NCBI GenBank assembly: GCA_029582165.1
Contig: CM055882.1
Location: 17,501,867 to 17,565,866, forward strand
Direction: 5' to 3'
Length of the DNA stretch: 64,000 bases
Source: Portulaca oleracea
Taxonomy: Eukaryota; Streptophyta; Magnoliopsida; Caryophyllales; Portulacaceae
Shown: positions 12,277 through 23,273 of the stretch, in pieces
How positions within the stretch are numbered: position 1 is the stretch's first letter
Layout of the letters: each line of letters opens with the position of its first letter
Position numbers and translations under genes: made by a program
Notes under the pieces: model-generated
The model's database searches: none
What the model was told of the DNA's origin: nothing
Seen by the model: the letters and a program-made list of their open reading frames with translations, nothing else

Positions 12277-13730
12277 ATTGCACTAAATGAAGTTGCCATT
12301 TTTTATTTTCATTTATAATCACTCCATTTTAATGAATATTATACTGGTGGTTAATAGTGTTGTTATTAGCTACTTTTTTCACAACGGTAAGCAAATTACT
12401 GGGCTCCTCTTCTCACAAGATACAAACCCAAACGCTCTTTTCTCAAAATACAATTCAGGGTTGGAACTTCTTCAGGATTCCAAAAATAAGAGCCAACAAT
12501 ATTGAAGCCGACCTTAGTAAATAGTCATTTTTATATTTTTTTTTGAATGTAAAAGGAAAAATAAAGAAGGTTAGGCACAAAAGAGTTGAAATAAAAATGA
12601 AAATCATAATTGTGGATACTGCGAGTTCTTCATCCAACAATCATATTCATCTCCTCTTCAATCTTCATCTTTTGTGTGTGCATCAATTTAGGCTTTCATG
12701 TTGAGGTTGTAAAATAACTCACACCACTACTCTCCTCTTTTCTTTTCTGTCTCTATTTACAAGCTCTCCAGAAACCTCAAAAATGGAGGCCAAAGACAAA
12801 CACCCTCTTCACCAAAATGCAGAATCCCAACCTACAAGTTCCTCCAAAAACGATTTCTCAAAAAAGAAGACCTAATACTCAATTGAATTGCCATCAAAGA
12901 GACCCAAAGCTCCTCCTCTACTGCCATTGTCACCACCGTGCGTTGCCCTTCAGACCAAACAGCAATCAACACCCTCACCATCTCCACCCACCGAGAAACC
13001 AAGCAACAAATACAACCCAATTCACTCACCCCTCAAATTCGAACCAAACTTTCACCAAAATCACACCAAATTAAAATCTCCATTACTATCAAAACCAACA
13101 CCTAAAAATCCACTAGAAAACACCATTAATGCTGCTCAAAATCACCCCTAAAACCACCGCACAACACCTCACCTATCCCCTGTTTCATACCTTTGTACCG
13201 CCGTCCAACGCCACCGTGGGCTACCACCACCTTCAGCTGGTTTTCCGACCAAATTCAGATCTCCTACACCCAACCACCACACTCACTGTCACCCGTAACC
13301 ATCGTTGCGTGGAGTGAGAAGGGGACTGGGGATGGTGGTGTAGAACTAGAAAAGAAACAAAGAAAAAGTATGAGAAGAGGGGACTAGAGGGGAGTTTCAG
13401 GATGGTTAGTTTTTAGGGTTTTTTAAAGTTAATTAGACAATTAGTAAAGATAATTAGTGAGTTAGAGAGAGTTAAACTGCTACAACAGGTCACCCAATCA
13501 TTCTAGCAAGTAAAATGACATTTTTGTCGTCATAAACATAAATTAATGACAGTTTCATAATATATTTTTTCAGGTTGCAAATTTTCCATTTTTACATAGT
13601 TTAGTGACATTTTTATCCAAGAACTTTGGATGCTACCTTGTTAAGTAGTCAAAGAATTAATAAATAACTTGCAATTAATAATAGTGTGCTTCATTTTTAT
13701 TATCTATCTTAAGACTCGTAATAAATATTA
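12277..13730. other. Intergenic, partly GC-rich; no supported gene
   Basis: The stretch 12780-13390 is richer in C and A than its surroundings and holds overlapping Pro/His/Thr-rich ORFs in two forward frames. An ATG at 12783 opens a 30-codon frame (MEAKDKHPLHQNAES..). None shows a known domain, splice structure or a consistent frame, so I do not call a gene. It could be a captured or decayed exon. Confidence 0.3.
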
Positions 13731-13984
13731 CTCCCTCAATAATTGTCACATATGAGTTCTCAAAATATTTTAAGAAAGTAATATTAAGTATGATAATCGT
13801 GTTAGAACTTAGAAATGATAAAAGTAATAGATAAATTTCTATTTTGGTTATATATATACTTGTAATAGTAATGATAAAAGTAAGAGGTAAATTTAGAAAA
13901 TTGTCATAATATTGTATTGAAATAAAGTGACAGATATTATAACAATAAAAAGTTTGTTAAAGTGACAAATATTGAGGAATGGAG
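13731..13984. mobile_element. Stowaway-like MITE
   Basis: Starts CTCCCTCAATAATTGTCACA and ends with the inverted form (tgacaaatattgaggaatggag), flanked by TA on both sides. About 254 bp, AT-rich, with long internal self-complementarity. These features match Tc1/mariner-derived Stowaway MITEs. Confidence 0.75.
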
Positions 13985-15079
13985 TAATATATTATTGGTG
14001 ATAATTGCAATAAATTCACATTTGTTAAATTAATATTTAAAACTAGACGTCGAATTCAGTAATTGGATATTGACTCTTGAGAGGTCTCCCACACCAATAT
14101 TACGCGCAAATCTAATGAAAGATATAGTTTGTATTGTTAAACGATAATATTACCCTGATTTATAGCAAATCCAACTTGATCACGTTTGATATTTCACTAA
14201 TTATAATGTAGTTTGACATTTTTATGCGGAAATGAGTAACTATAAACGTGGTTAAGTTGGTCCAAATTATGTCACTGAAAGGACAAGCATGCCAAGACAA
14301 ATAGGAGGAGTATAAGAACCGGAAATAGTCACATGATAGCATGACAAATATTCTTTCCTTATACTATGATTGCATAGCATTCTTGTCTTCGTATTGGCGT
14401 ATTATTTGTTTGTAACATAAAGTTTTCACAAATTATAGTATAATTAGTAAAGTAATGTGACTTTATGTGGAAATTATTTAGGGGGATGGACGGAGTCGTA
14501 TAAAGAATGTGGGGTTGTCATATTAATCAAATAATACATGCTATGCAACGTGGGTCAGCTATTTATTTATTTATTTTTCTACGGTAACACAGAGAATAGA
14601 AACAAAGATAATAAAGAAGAACTCTTCTTCTTATTCCAGTGTTAAGGATGTCATGTTTAGCAATCCGCTGTTAATTGTTAATTGTTTGAATTAATTATTG
14701 TATAATTTGTTGTTTGTATTAGTTGTTTGAATTAGTTATTTGGATTAGTTGTTTGCAAGAAAACTGTTTGGTAATATTAGATGATCCAAAGTAGGGATAT
14801 TACTTTCAGTGAGAAGGTTATGTATTTTTTTGGAGAGCAGTCTACAGCTTCCTTTTCTGATCGTGCAGATTCTTCACATGGTACGTACCGGTGAAAGGTT
14901 GTTGAAATCGGGATTCTAACTCGAATTCATGGGATACTTAGGATCGGAATTAACCCATGTAGGGTCGTGGATCGGAATGTAGATAGTAGAATCGCATCGA
15001 GAATTTTGGTTTATAAAATCGTAGGATCGTAGATAGGGATCAGAATTTTAATAACTATGCCGACAAGGAGGTGGAGTTG
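13985..15079. other. Intergenic; nothing recognised
   Basis: AT-rich sequence without a credible ORF. A short imperfect repeat of 'attagttgtttgaattagtt' type occurs at 14690-14757, and runs containing 'ggatcg.a' at 14935-15050. Confidence 0.4.
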
Positions 15080-17032
15080 CATACTCCAACGATTACAAAT
15101 AAATTAAGGTGAAGCTCTTACAATTACTAATGAAGCTCATGATGATGCATCTTACTCACCCACACCTCATATGCATGATGAGGATCTTGAAGAAGAAGAG
15201 GAAGAGTATGATGCTCCTATTATTTAGCCTAAGGTGGAGAACCTTTCTATTACGAGAGTCAGACCAAGGATAACGATTAGCCTCCTGCACTTGATATGCA
15301 TGAGATGAAGATTTAGGGCTAATTTCATATGCTTTCTCTATTGCGTAAGAAATACCGGTGAATTTTGTGCCATCTTGTTATAAAGAAAGAATCTTGTGGC
15401 CCAATGCTTCTAATTGGCTCCTAACTATGCAAGAATAGATGGAGAGCTTTCACAATAATTAAAATTAGGAGCTTTATAAGCTTCCAAAAGGACACCAAGC
15501 CTTGAGAGCTAAGTGGATATACGAGAAAAAGGAAGGAACCCCCACTGTTGAAGGTGCTAGATAGAAAGCTCGTTTGGTTGTTCGAGGTTGCAACCAAATG
15601 GAGGGAGTCAATTTCAATGAAGGATTCTCTCGTGTTGGTCTTCGATCATTTGTGTTCGTCTGTCTCTAGTTGCTCTTTATGGTATGGAATTAGAACAAAT
15701 GGACGAGAAAACGACTTTCCTACATGGTGACTTGTATGAAGAAAGATATAAGAGACAACCTGAGGGTTATATGATTCCTGAGAAGGAGCGCCTTGTATGT
15801 TGTTTAAGGAAGTATCTTTATGGCTCAAACAAGCTCCACGCCAATGACATAAGAGGTTTGACTCTTTTTATTGAGCAATGGCTACACAAGATGCAGATGT
15901 GACTCTTGTGTGTATCTTCGAAAGATTGGTAATTCAATATCTATCTATTATTATATGTTGGTGACATATTCATTACCTCCAAGGATAAATCAAAATCTTT
16001 GATTGATAAGTTGAAATCCCAACTTAACAGTGAGTTTGAGATGAGGATCTTGGTGTTGTTAAGGAGATCCTTCATAATGGAGATTAGGAGAGATAGAAAG
16101 GCGGGTAAGATCTATTTATCACAGAAGACGTACCTAGAAAAAATTCTTTCCACATTTAATATGAGCTATTGTAAGTCTATCTTTATTCCTTTTGTTACTC
16201 ATCTCTAACTCAGTGCAGATTGTAGTCTTTAATCTAAGGAAGAATCTGATGCAATGTTTGACATCCTTATTATATTGTTATTGGGAGTCTTCAGTATGCT
16301 ATTGTATGCACTAGACCGAACTTAGCTCATACAGTTAGCGTGATGAGTCGATTTATATGTTGTCCAGAAATGGAGCATTGGAATGAGGTTAAATGGATGA
16401 TCATTTGGTATGTTAACGTACCACTAACCATAGGTTGTTCTTTGATAGAAGCATTGTTGCTTTCAATGATGTTGTTCGACATGTTGAATGTAATTATGTA
16501 AGATACCTTAACAGAAGGTATTCCATATCTAGGTTATATTTTCACCTTATGTGGTGGTGCTATCTCTTGGAAGGCATCCTTACAGCCGGTTGTAATTGTG
16601 CCTACTATTGAAGCTGAATACGTCGCTATAAGGCGTAAAGGAAGCTAGTTGGCTTCGTGGTCTTCTTATTGAGCTTGGTATTGCACATGGCGTTACTTAT
16701 GTCTATTCTGATATTGAAAGTGTGATTCACTTCACCAAGAATGATTCGTATCATTCCAACACCAAGCGTATTGGTGTAAAGTATCACTTCATTCGTGACA
16801 TAGTTGCTATTTGTGAAATAGCGATGAAGAAGGTTCACACATATGGCAATCCTATGGACATGCTCACCAAACCGTTACCCATTGTTAAGTTTGAGCATTA
16901 CTCAAACTTATTCGGTATCCAGAGTTGTTGATAGCCCTTTAGGGTCGTCACCTCGATGGGGGACGTTAGTAAGCGGCAGTGAAAATTATATTTTTCCGAA
17001 ATGAAAATCAGTCAATGGTACAAGGTGGAGAT
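15080..17032 (+). pseudogene. Decayed Ty1/Copia RT-RNase H remnant
   Basis: Forward frames contain Copia pol blocks in order. They are an acidic linker (15125-15220), KGHQALRAKWIYEKK (about 15488), ARLVVRGCNQMEGVNFNE (about 15570), FLHGDLYEE (15717), a SQKTYLEKILSTFNM block (about 16120), an RNase H segment with IEAEYVA-like sequence (16610), and HTYGNPMDMLTKPLP (16838). Stops and shifts interrupt it many times. Integrase and gag are absent. It ends in a purine tract (caaggtggag) at 17021-17030, directly before the 3' LTR. Confidence 0.85.
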
Positions 17033-17297
17033 TGTTGGGAATATGTCCCTTTGGATCCTCTATAGTAAGAATTGTTCACCATGTCCTTCCATACTGCTCC
17101 ATCAACAATTCTTTCCTTATTCTTCATCATCTTTAATTTGGAGTATAAATAGAGGTTGCTACCATGAGTTTTTCATCACATATATTAGGGGAGATATTAA
17201 CACATATTATAGTGTATTTTTGTGAGAGCTATTTATATTCCCTTGAGAGCTTTGGTGGGGTTTCATCCCTAATTATTCCATCTTTATACTCCCACAT

Positions 17298-17328
<31 letters not shown>

Positions 17329-17568
17329 AGGGGAGAGAGAGAGAGAGAGAGAGGGTTTGCCCTCTATTCTTGGTCAAATCATACATTGTGATTGTGATTA
17401 CCTTTGTACTCATCTTTCCTCCTAGTCAATTTGGTTTGGTTGTCGTTGTCGGTGAGTTTTTTCTCCGAGTTCTTTGGTTTCCCACGAAAATTGTTTCTCC
17501 TTTATTCTTAGCTATCGTTGTTTCTTTGTGACTCGATCTTATACTGAATTTTAGCATATTTCCTAATA
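17033..17568 (+). mobile_element. Copia 3' LTR
   Basis: Begins TGTTGGGAATATG and ends CATATTTCCTAATA, whose reverse complement TATTAGGAAATATG matches the start, so the two ends are imperfect inverted tips. It follows the Copia remnant and its purine tract. A compound (GT)n(GA)n microsatellite lies at 17298-17354. The 5' LTR is missing. Confidence 0.75.
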
Positions 17569-18869
17569 GTTATCTTAATGGTCTTTAAGAGAATCCTTAG
17601 GTGGTAGTAATCGAATCGGTCCCTAATTCGTTGTGTTTGTTAATAGTATAGGAATGTAAACTGTGATTATTGGCATGTTAGTTTGGTGATTCCCTCACCT
17701 TAGGATTACTTTATTTCTTTTCCCTTTGTGATTACTACATCTCGACGATCAAACCTCCAACCTGTGAACTGCTTAGCTTGAAAGGACATTGACCTAGTTT
17801 GTGTGCAAGGCCTAGCTTCCTGTGGATACGACAACCATAACCCCAAAAGTATGACGACATTATTCTGGAAATTGACCCTCTAATGTTAACATGCGTATGT
17901 AGAAAACTTAGAAACAAGCAGTGAGGACCCATGCCTTATTTGATCGATCATTTTGTACTCTAATCATTTTATCAATCATTTTGCACGCCAAAACTTATCA
18001 AGAGTTATGTATACGCTTGCATATACAACATTTAATAGGAGTTTTCATTCAAAGTGATAGAGTGTTGTTCTAATTAGAAGCCCATTACCAATTTTATTTT
18101 GAAGATTAGGGAAGAATTGAGATTAAGTTGTATTCCATTTAATAGATTTTCTTGTTATTTTTTTTATCTCTTTCACCTCGTATAATATGAGATAGATTTG
18201 TATGGTTATCTTTCAATTCATCCTTGGTGTTTTATTCTTAGATTAGATAAATAATAATGTTCGTCAATTGTATTTTGGGTATGATTGAGCAATTTGATAA
18301 ACTAAAATCTTAATTGGACAAATATTAGTGTTTGGGGAGCTTGTGTTTCAATTAAAATCAAGAAGTATTTAGTACTGTTTCAGCTAGTGCTTATGAAGTG
18401 TTAATCAAGTTAATACTTATTCATTTGGGGTAGAGTTTCATATTTTTGATAAAAAAAATATCCATTGAAAAGCTCTCATTGAAAAATGTCTATCATCTTT
18501 TGTCAATTTATATTAATTAGGTAACTCAATAACGAAATTTGCCAAGCATATTTTCTTCAAATATTGATCTAAACAGTTATTTACTAATCAATAAATTAAA
18601 CTAGAACACTTTGCTTCTTAGGTTGTGATCTAGAAGAATACTTGGTTTAGCACTTAGCATTTCAATCGACCAAATCAAAACCCTAGTATGACTAATATTA
18701 GTATTCAGTAGGCTAATGTTTAGACTACCCACACACTAATAGCACATTTGGTATCATGATGAATTTCCGTTTTGGCCTTGGGTTACCCTCTCCATTTAGT
18801 TAAGTAAGTCTAATTGGAATATCTTTGAAATAGAGGCCTAGTTTGGATTACCCACATTTTTATTGTTGT
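17569..18869. other. Intergenic; no gene recognised
   Basis: AT-rich, no ORF with a recognisable domain and no clear terminal repeats. Confidence 0.4.
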
Positions 18870-20700
18870 AAAAGCTTTTGTTTCGACTAATGTTATAAAT
18901 AGAGTAGCATTTCATTTTTTTTGTCAAAGAAGTTATTGTTTAAAAATTACAAAGAATTGCTGAGAAGCATTATTTGTTTTTTGAAAAGTGACTCAAAGGG
19001 GAAAACATTATTACAATGCACCATGACGATCTCAGGCATTCCATTAATTGGCTATTATGTGTCTTTCCGACTATTTTGACTGAGATCCCATGAACTATAT
19101 ATAAAAAAAACAACAATGTCCTTATTTTTTCATCTATTTCACACTCCCTTCCATTTCAGCTCTCTTCATTGCTCTTCCCGGTCCTCTTCATCCATTCCTT
19201 CATTTGTATTTAACATCCTAAACACACTCAACCCTAAACTTTGGTTTATTGACACTAATAAAAAAGGGAGCAGATTTAGAACAAAAAGCACGAAACAGAG
19301 CATAAGAAAAATAACGAGACAGATCCGAAGAAGAAACATAGTTGTAAAACATGTGGAATAAAAAATGAAATCAAACTCAGTTATTCAAACAAGAAACTAA
19401 TCACACCACACGACCTTAACCAAAATTGAAGAAGAAGCAAGTACACATAGGCTATATGGCAAAAATAAGGAAAGAAGAACGAGATGAGAAAAACAAGACC
19501 AAAAACTTCAACTGTACCCCATGACAATAGAATTCAAGCTATTAAATTGGACCCGAGCACATCTAGGAGAAATTACACAGTCGTTTGAGGCCTTCAAACT
19601 AGTTACCAACTGAAAGAGCAATTAGCTCGCAAAAAATTTAGGAATCAAAATTAAGTTCAAGTATTTAGATCAAACCCTTGCTAAATCAATAAATCAACTA
19701 GATATAATCAAAAACCAAATACAACATCACACAAGCTCGAGTACAAACCCTAAAATATGAACTTAGAAACCAGAAAATCAAGCAAAAACAAAGATGATAA
19801 GAAATAATTCGTAGATCAAAAAGCAACCCCAAAAATCGCGTATTAGAATGAATGAGAATAACCCAGAAAATCGTAACATAGAAGTAGACAAACAAATTGG
19901 TGACAAGTTTAAACGAACCATCAAATGGTAACGAATTTAATAGTAAACGTAGGTCAGAATTGAAGATCAAGAATTAAGATTGAAGGTAAATATATGAACT
20001 TAAACCTAAAATCTGGTAAACGAAAACAAGGAACTCTGATTTCGAGATCAAAGCTTGTCATGCCTGTTGTCTACATTTAATTCCACCCTTCGTCTTCCTT
20101 TTTATACCCGATCTATCTTCGGTATGGTCTTCAAGTTTGATCCCTTAGCTTCAATCTTCCTGTTGAACGATCAACGATGTAGATTGCTCAATGGTGTTGT
20201 TAATTTGGTGATGAGTGGTTGCCTGATAGGTGGTGGTGGTTTCTAATGTGTGTGTTTGATCTCGTGCCGACTTATCAAGAAAAGAGAGAAATGTGAGACA
20301 AATGAATTGATTCGTGGTGGATAATTAAAAACAATGTGAGCTTCAACCCTAAACTGAAGAGATTTGAAGCTTAGTTAGTAGTGTGAAAATTAGGAGGGAG
20401 AGCGAAAGAGAGAGATTGTGGTGTTGTGAGGGGGATGGAGATGAAGTAAGGATGAAGAGTACCACAAAGAGAGTTGAGGTGTAAAGAGAGTGAAATTAGA
20501 TGAAAAATAAAGTATTTTTGTCTTGTTATACATGGTTTATTAGATTTCAGTCAAAATAGTCGGAGAGTCATCCAACAACCAGTAAATAGAAAATTTGGGA
20601 CCCCCAATGTGTATTAAAATAATGTTGTCTCCATTGAATCAGTTTTCAAAAATATATGACACTTCTCGAAAACTTTTTGTGAATATTATCAAGATCTTTT
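18870..20700. mobile_element. Non-autonomous long-TIR element (Mutator-like)
   Basis: The left (about 18940-19200) and right (about 20440-20690) ends are inverted copies. Shared blocks include 'gagaagcattat..tttttgaaaa.tgactca', 'gg.gacaacattatt', 'ctccgactattttgactga.atc' and 'tatttttcatcta.ttcac'. The interior (19200-20440) has no recognised coding sequence; forward and reverse ORFs are low complexity. Exact ends and target duplication could not be fixed. Confidence 0.6.
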
Positions 20701-20911
20701 CATATTAATTTATATTAATGAATTAATTCAACGTACCACTGAATTTACCAAATGTATTTTTACAACCACGGGTCTGGATCGCTATCTATTAATCGCTAAA
20801 TTGAACTAAAACTACTATCTACTACATAAATTACTATTCATTACCTAAAGTTTTATTAATTGTCTAGACGGTTGGCTTTGACAAATTCAATGAGAGCCAA
20901 ATAGTACTCAG

Positions 20912-21093
20912 CTCCCTCCATTCCATATTAATTAAAGTAGTTGTCACCGTCATTAGATTTATAACGAAAAATGCTAACACAAAAGTGTAATATTGCAATT
21001 GTTAATAACAAATTATGTAAAAAGTTATAAATAAAAAACCGACATTGAAGACTGTGAAAGTCAAATTGTACACATAATATGGAATGGAGGGAG
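20912..21093. mobile_element. Stowaway-like MITE
   Basis: CTCCCTCCATTCCATATTAA at the left and its inverse (atatggaatggagggag) at the right, followed by TA. Length 182 bp. The left flank is AG rather than TA, so the duplication is imperfect. Confidence 0.7.
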
Positions 21094-21170
21094 TAGTAAA
21101 TTGATAAGAAAACATGGTTTATAAAATATTCATTGATTTTGATAAAATAATTTATTATCCAAGATATATA

Positions 21171-21431
21171 CTACCTTCGTCCCTTATTGAGTGTCACCAA
21201 AACTACCTTTAGGAGTCCAATGAACCTAAGAAATTGAGTTAAAAAGTTTAGACTTTGACAAATATACCCTTTGACTTAATAGAAAAATAAAGGGTATAAA
21301 TTTACCTAGAAAATATTTCATTCATTAATTGAGGGTAATATGAGTATTCTAATTATTGGAATTGTAAAATTGACAAATAAAAATGGACAAGGTAGTTAGG
21401 AGATTTAACATTCATTTTGGGACGGAGGGAG
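21171..21431. mobile_element. Stowaway-like MITE
   Basis: Starts CTACCTTCGTCCCTTATTGA and ends with 'ttttgggacggagggag', flanked by TA on both sides. Length 261 bp. It lies about 430 bp upstream of the AVT1-family start codon. Confidence 0.75.
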
Positions 21432-21687
21432 TACTAAGATTTTCAGAAAGATAAGAAAAAAAATATATTGACCCGAATCCCAAGGGAGATCGAAGATACT
21501 AATAACTGTTTGGATTTATTTTTTTTCAAAAAAGATATTAATAACTGCGGGGGATTATATATCCCGATTAACGATTGCTTCACCGGAGATTTAATTGGAA
21601 AATTACAGAAAAATAAATAGTCCAAGTTGGGCGGCATTGTGAACAGCAGCTACTTGGCTGTTTGCCTTTCCCCCCAACTCTGTAATT

Positions 21688-21695
21688 ATAAATAG
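21688..21695 (+). promoter_or_regulatory. Possible TATA box of the AVT1-family gene
   Basis: TATAAATA lies 161 bp before the ATG. A second candidate, 'tttatatatattt', lies at about 21729-21741. Either would give a 5' leader of about 90-140 nt. A short GTTGGA repeat sits just before the ATG (about 21832-21850). Confidence 0.4.
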
Positions 21696-21855
21696 ATTAC
21701 AATGACTATTCCACTAAAATCCCCCTTTATTTATATATATTTGATCAACACACCATCGCAGCATTACTGCATCTCTACGCCTGTGTGTGCGTACGCTGCC
21801 CCTCTCTCTGTCTCAGTTTCTTCTGCTTGGAGTTGGAGTTGGAGTTGGAGCAGCG

Positions 21856-23239
21856 ATGGATGGCCAAGACTGCAATGCCAAACACTCTTTCTATGAACCG
21901 CTTCTTGAAGCCGCTGAAGCTGGAATCACCACGAGCGGTTGTTCAATTAAAGAAGGCAACGCCTCTTTGTTCGCAACTGTTTTCAACGGCCTTAACACCA
22001 TCCTCGGTAACTTCCTCTCTCTAACACTTCATAGTAATACTAATTAGTAATTATACAATGAGATATCCATGATCATGTAAGATGTTCTTCAACAATGAAA
22101 CTCCTACTCTTTCCACTTTCTTCCATTATTGTTGATCATCTCGCAATTTCGCCTAGTCAATATCAGACCGCTCCTAGTTATTATATTATTGGGTCAATAT
22201 ATTGCTGTTTGATGCTAAATCTACCAACGTGAACATTAATGACGATGAAACATAGAACGTGGCGTGATTAAGGTTGCTAATGTGAAGGTAATTTAATGGT
22301 AATGGTGATTGCTTAAGCCAAAAGCAAGCGTACGTGCCTAGATCGTCAGAAATCCTTGTTTTTCCCAGTGTGAATCTAAACTAGCTGATCCAACACTGGC
22401 ACAAATACTGATCCAAAACTTACTTGTTTTCTAGAAATTCAAACACCTATAGCTCTTGTCATAATAGGCAATATCTGGGTTTTGCTATAATTAAACAGGC
22501 CCTTACTAAACAACAATACTAGGTTAAATTAAGTTGGACAAGACAATGTCTCCAGAATCTTTCCATTCTATATGTCAGCTTGTGTAAGGCCTGTTCAGTG
22601 AAATTAACATTTTACATCACTGATAGCGGTTTATATAACAGATAGTGACTTAGGCAGCGCGGATAACTATTTAAGTACTGGATAATGGACGACTATTCAA
22701 GGAAGCGGAAGTTGTTTAGGTACTCAAATGAGAAGTGTGTTCAATAAATTTAGTTATTGAGTTAGCAGATTAATGAGAATCGTAACATAAAATGATATGA
22801 ATAATTTTCAAAAATTAAATTTCTAAATAGTATTTTTTTATCAAAAAGTATAAAATAATACTTCAAAGCGCTAAACAATGATAATTTAACGTTTTATGAA
22901 ACGTTCTTTAAAAACACTAAATGCTAATCGAAACATTACATTACAAAATACAAAATATTAATATTACGAAATTAGAGTTCTACTCTGGTTAACACTCTAA
23001 AAACTATCACAAATATTGGTTGCGTATACGGCCTAAATTAAGGTGATTAGTTTACTGTGATAATTCACTTTATCGAGGTATGAGTTGGCTGAATCCACAA
23101 ATTTTCCTCTCAACAAGTATTGTTCATTGCATAACCAATGATTACTCATTTCTTATAATAATTCTGCTCAAGAGTTTTATGTTTTGTCCTCTTGTATATA
23201 TACGGGTAAAAAAGTAGAATCTTTTGCTGTAAAGTAGCG

Positions 23240-23273
<34 letters not shown>

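Noticed and set aside
12783..13387. Pro/His-rich ORFs, possible gene
   Set aside because: No domain, no consistent frame and no splice structure; left as intergenic.
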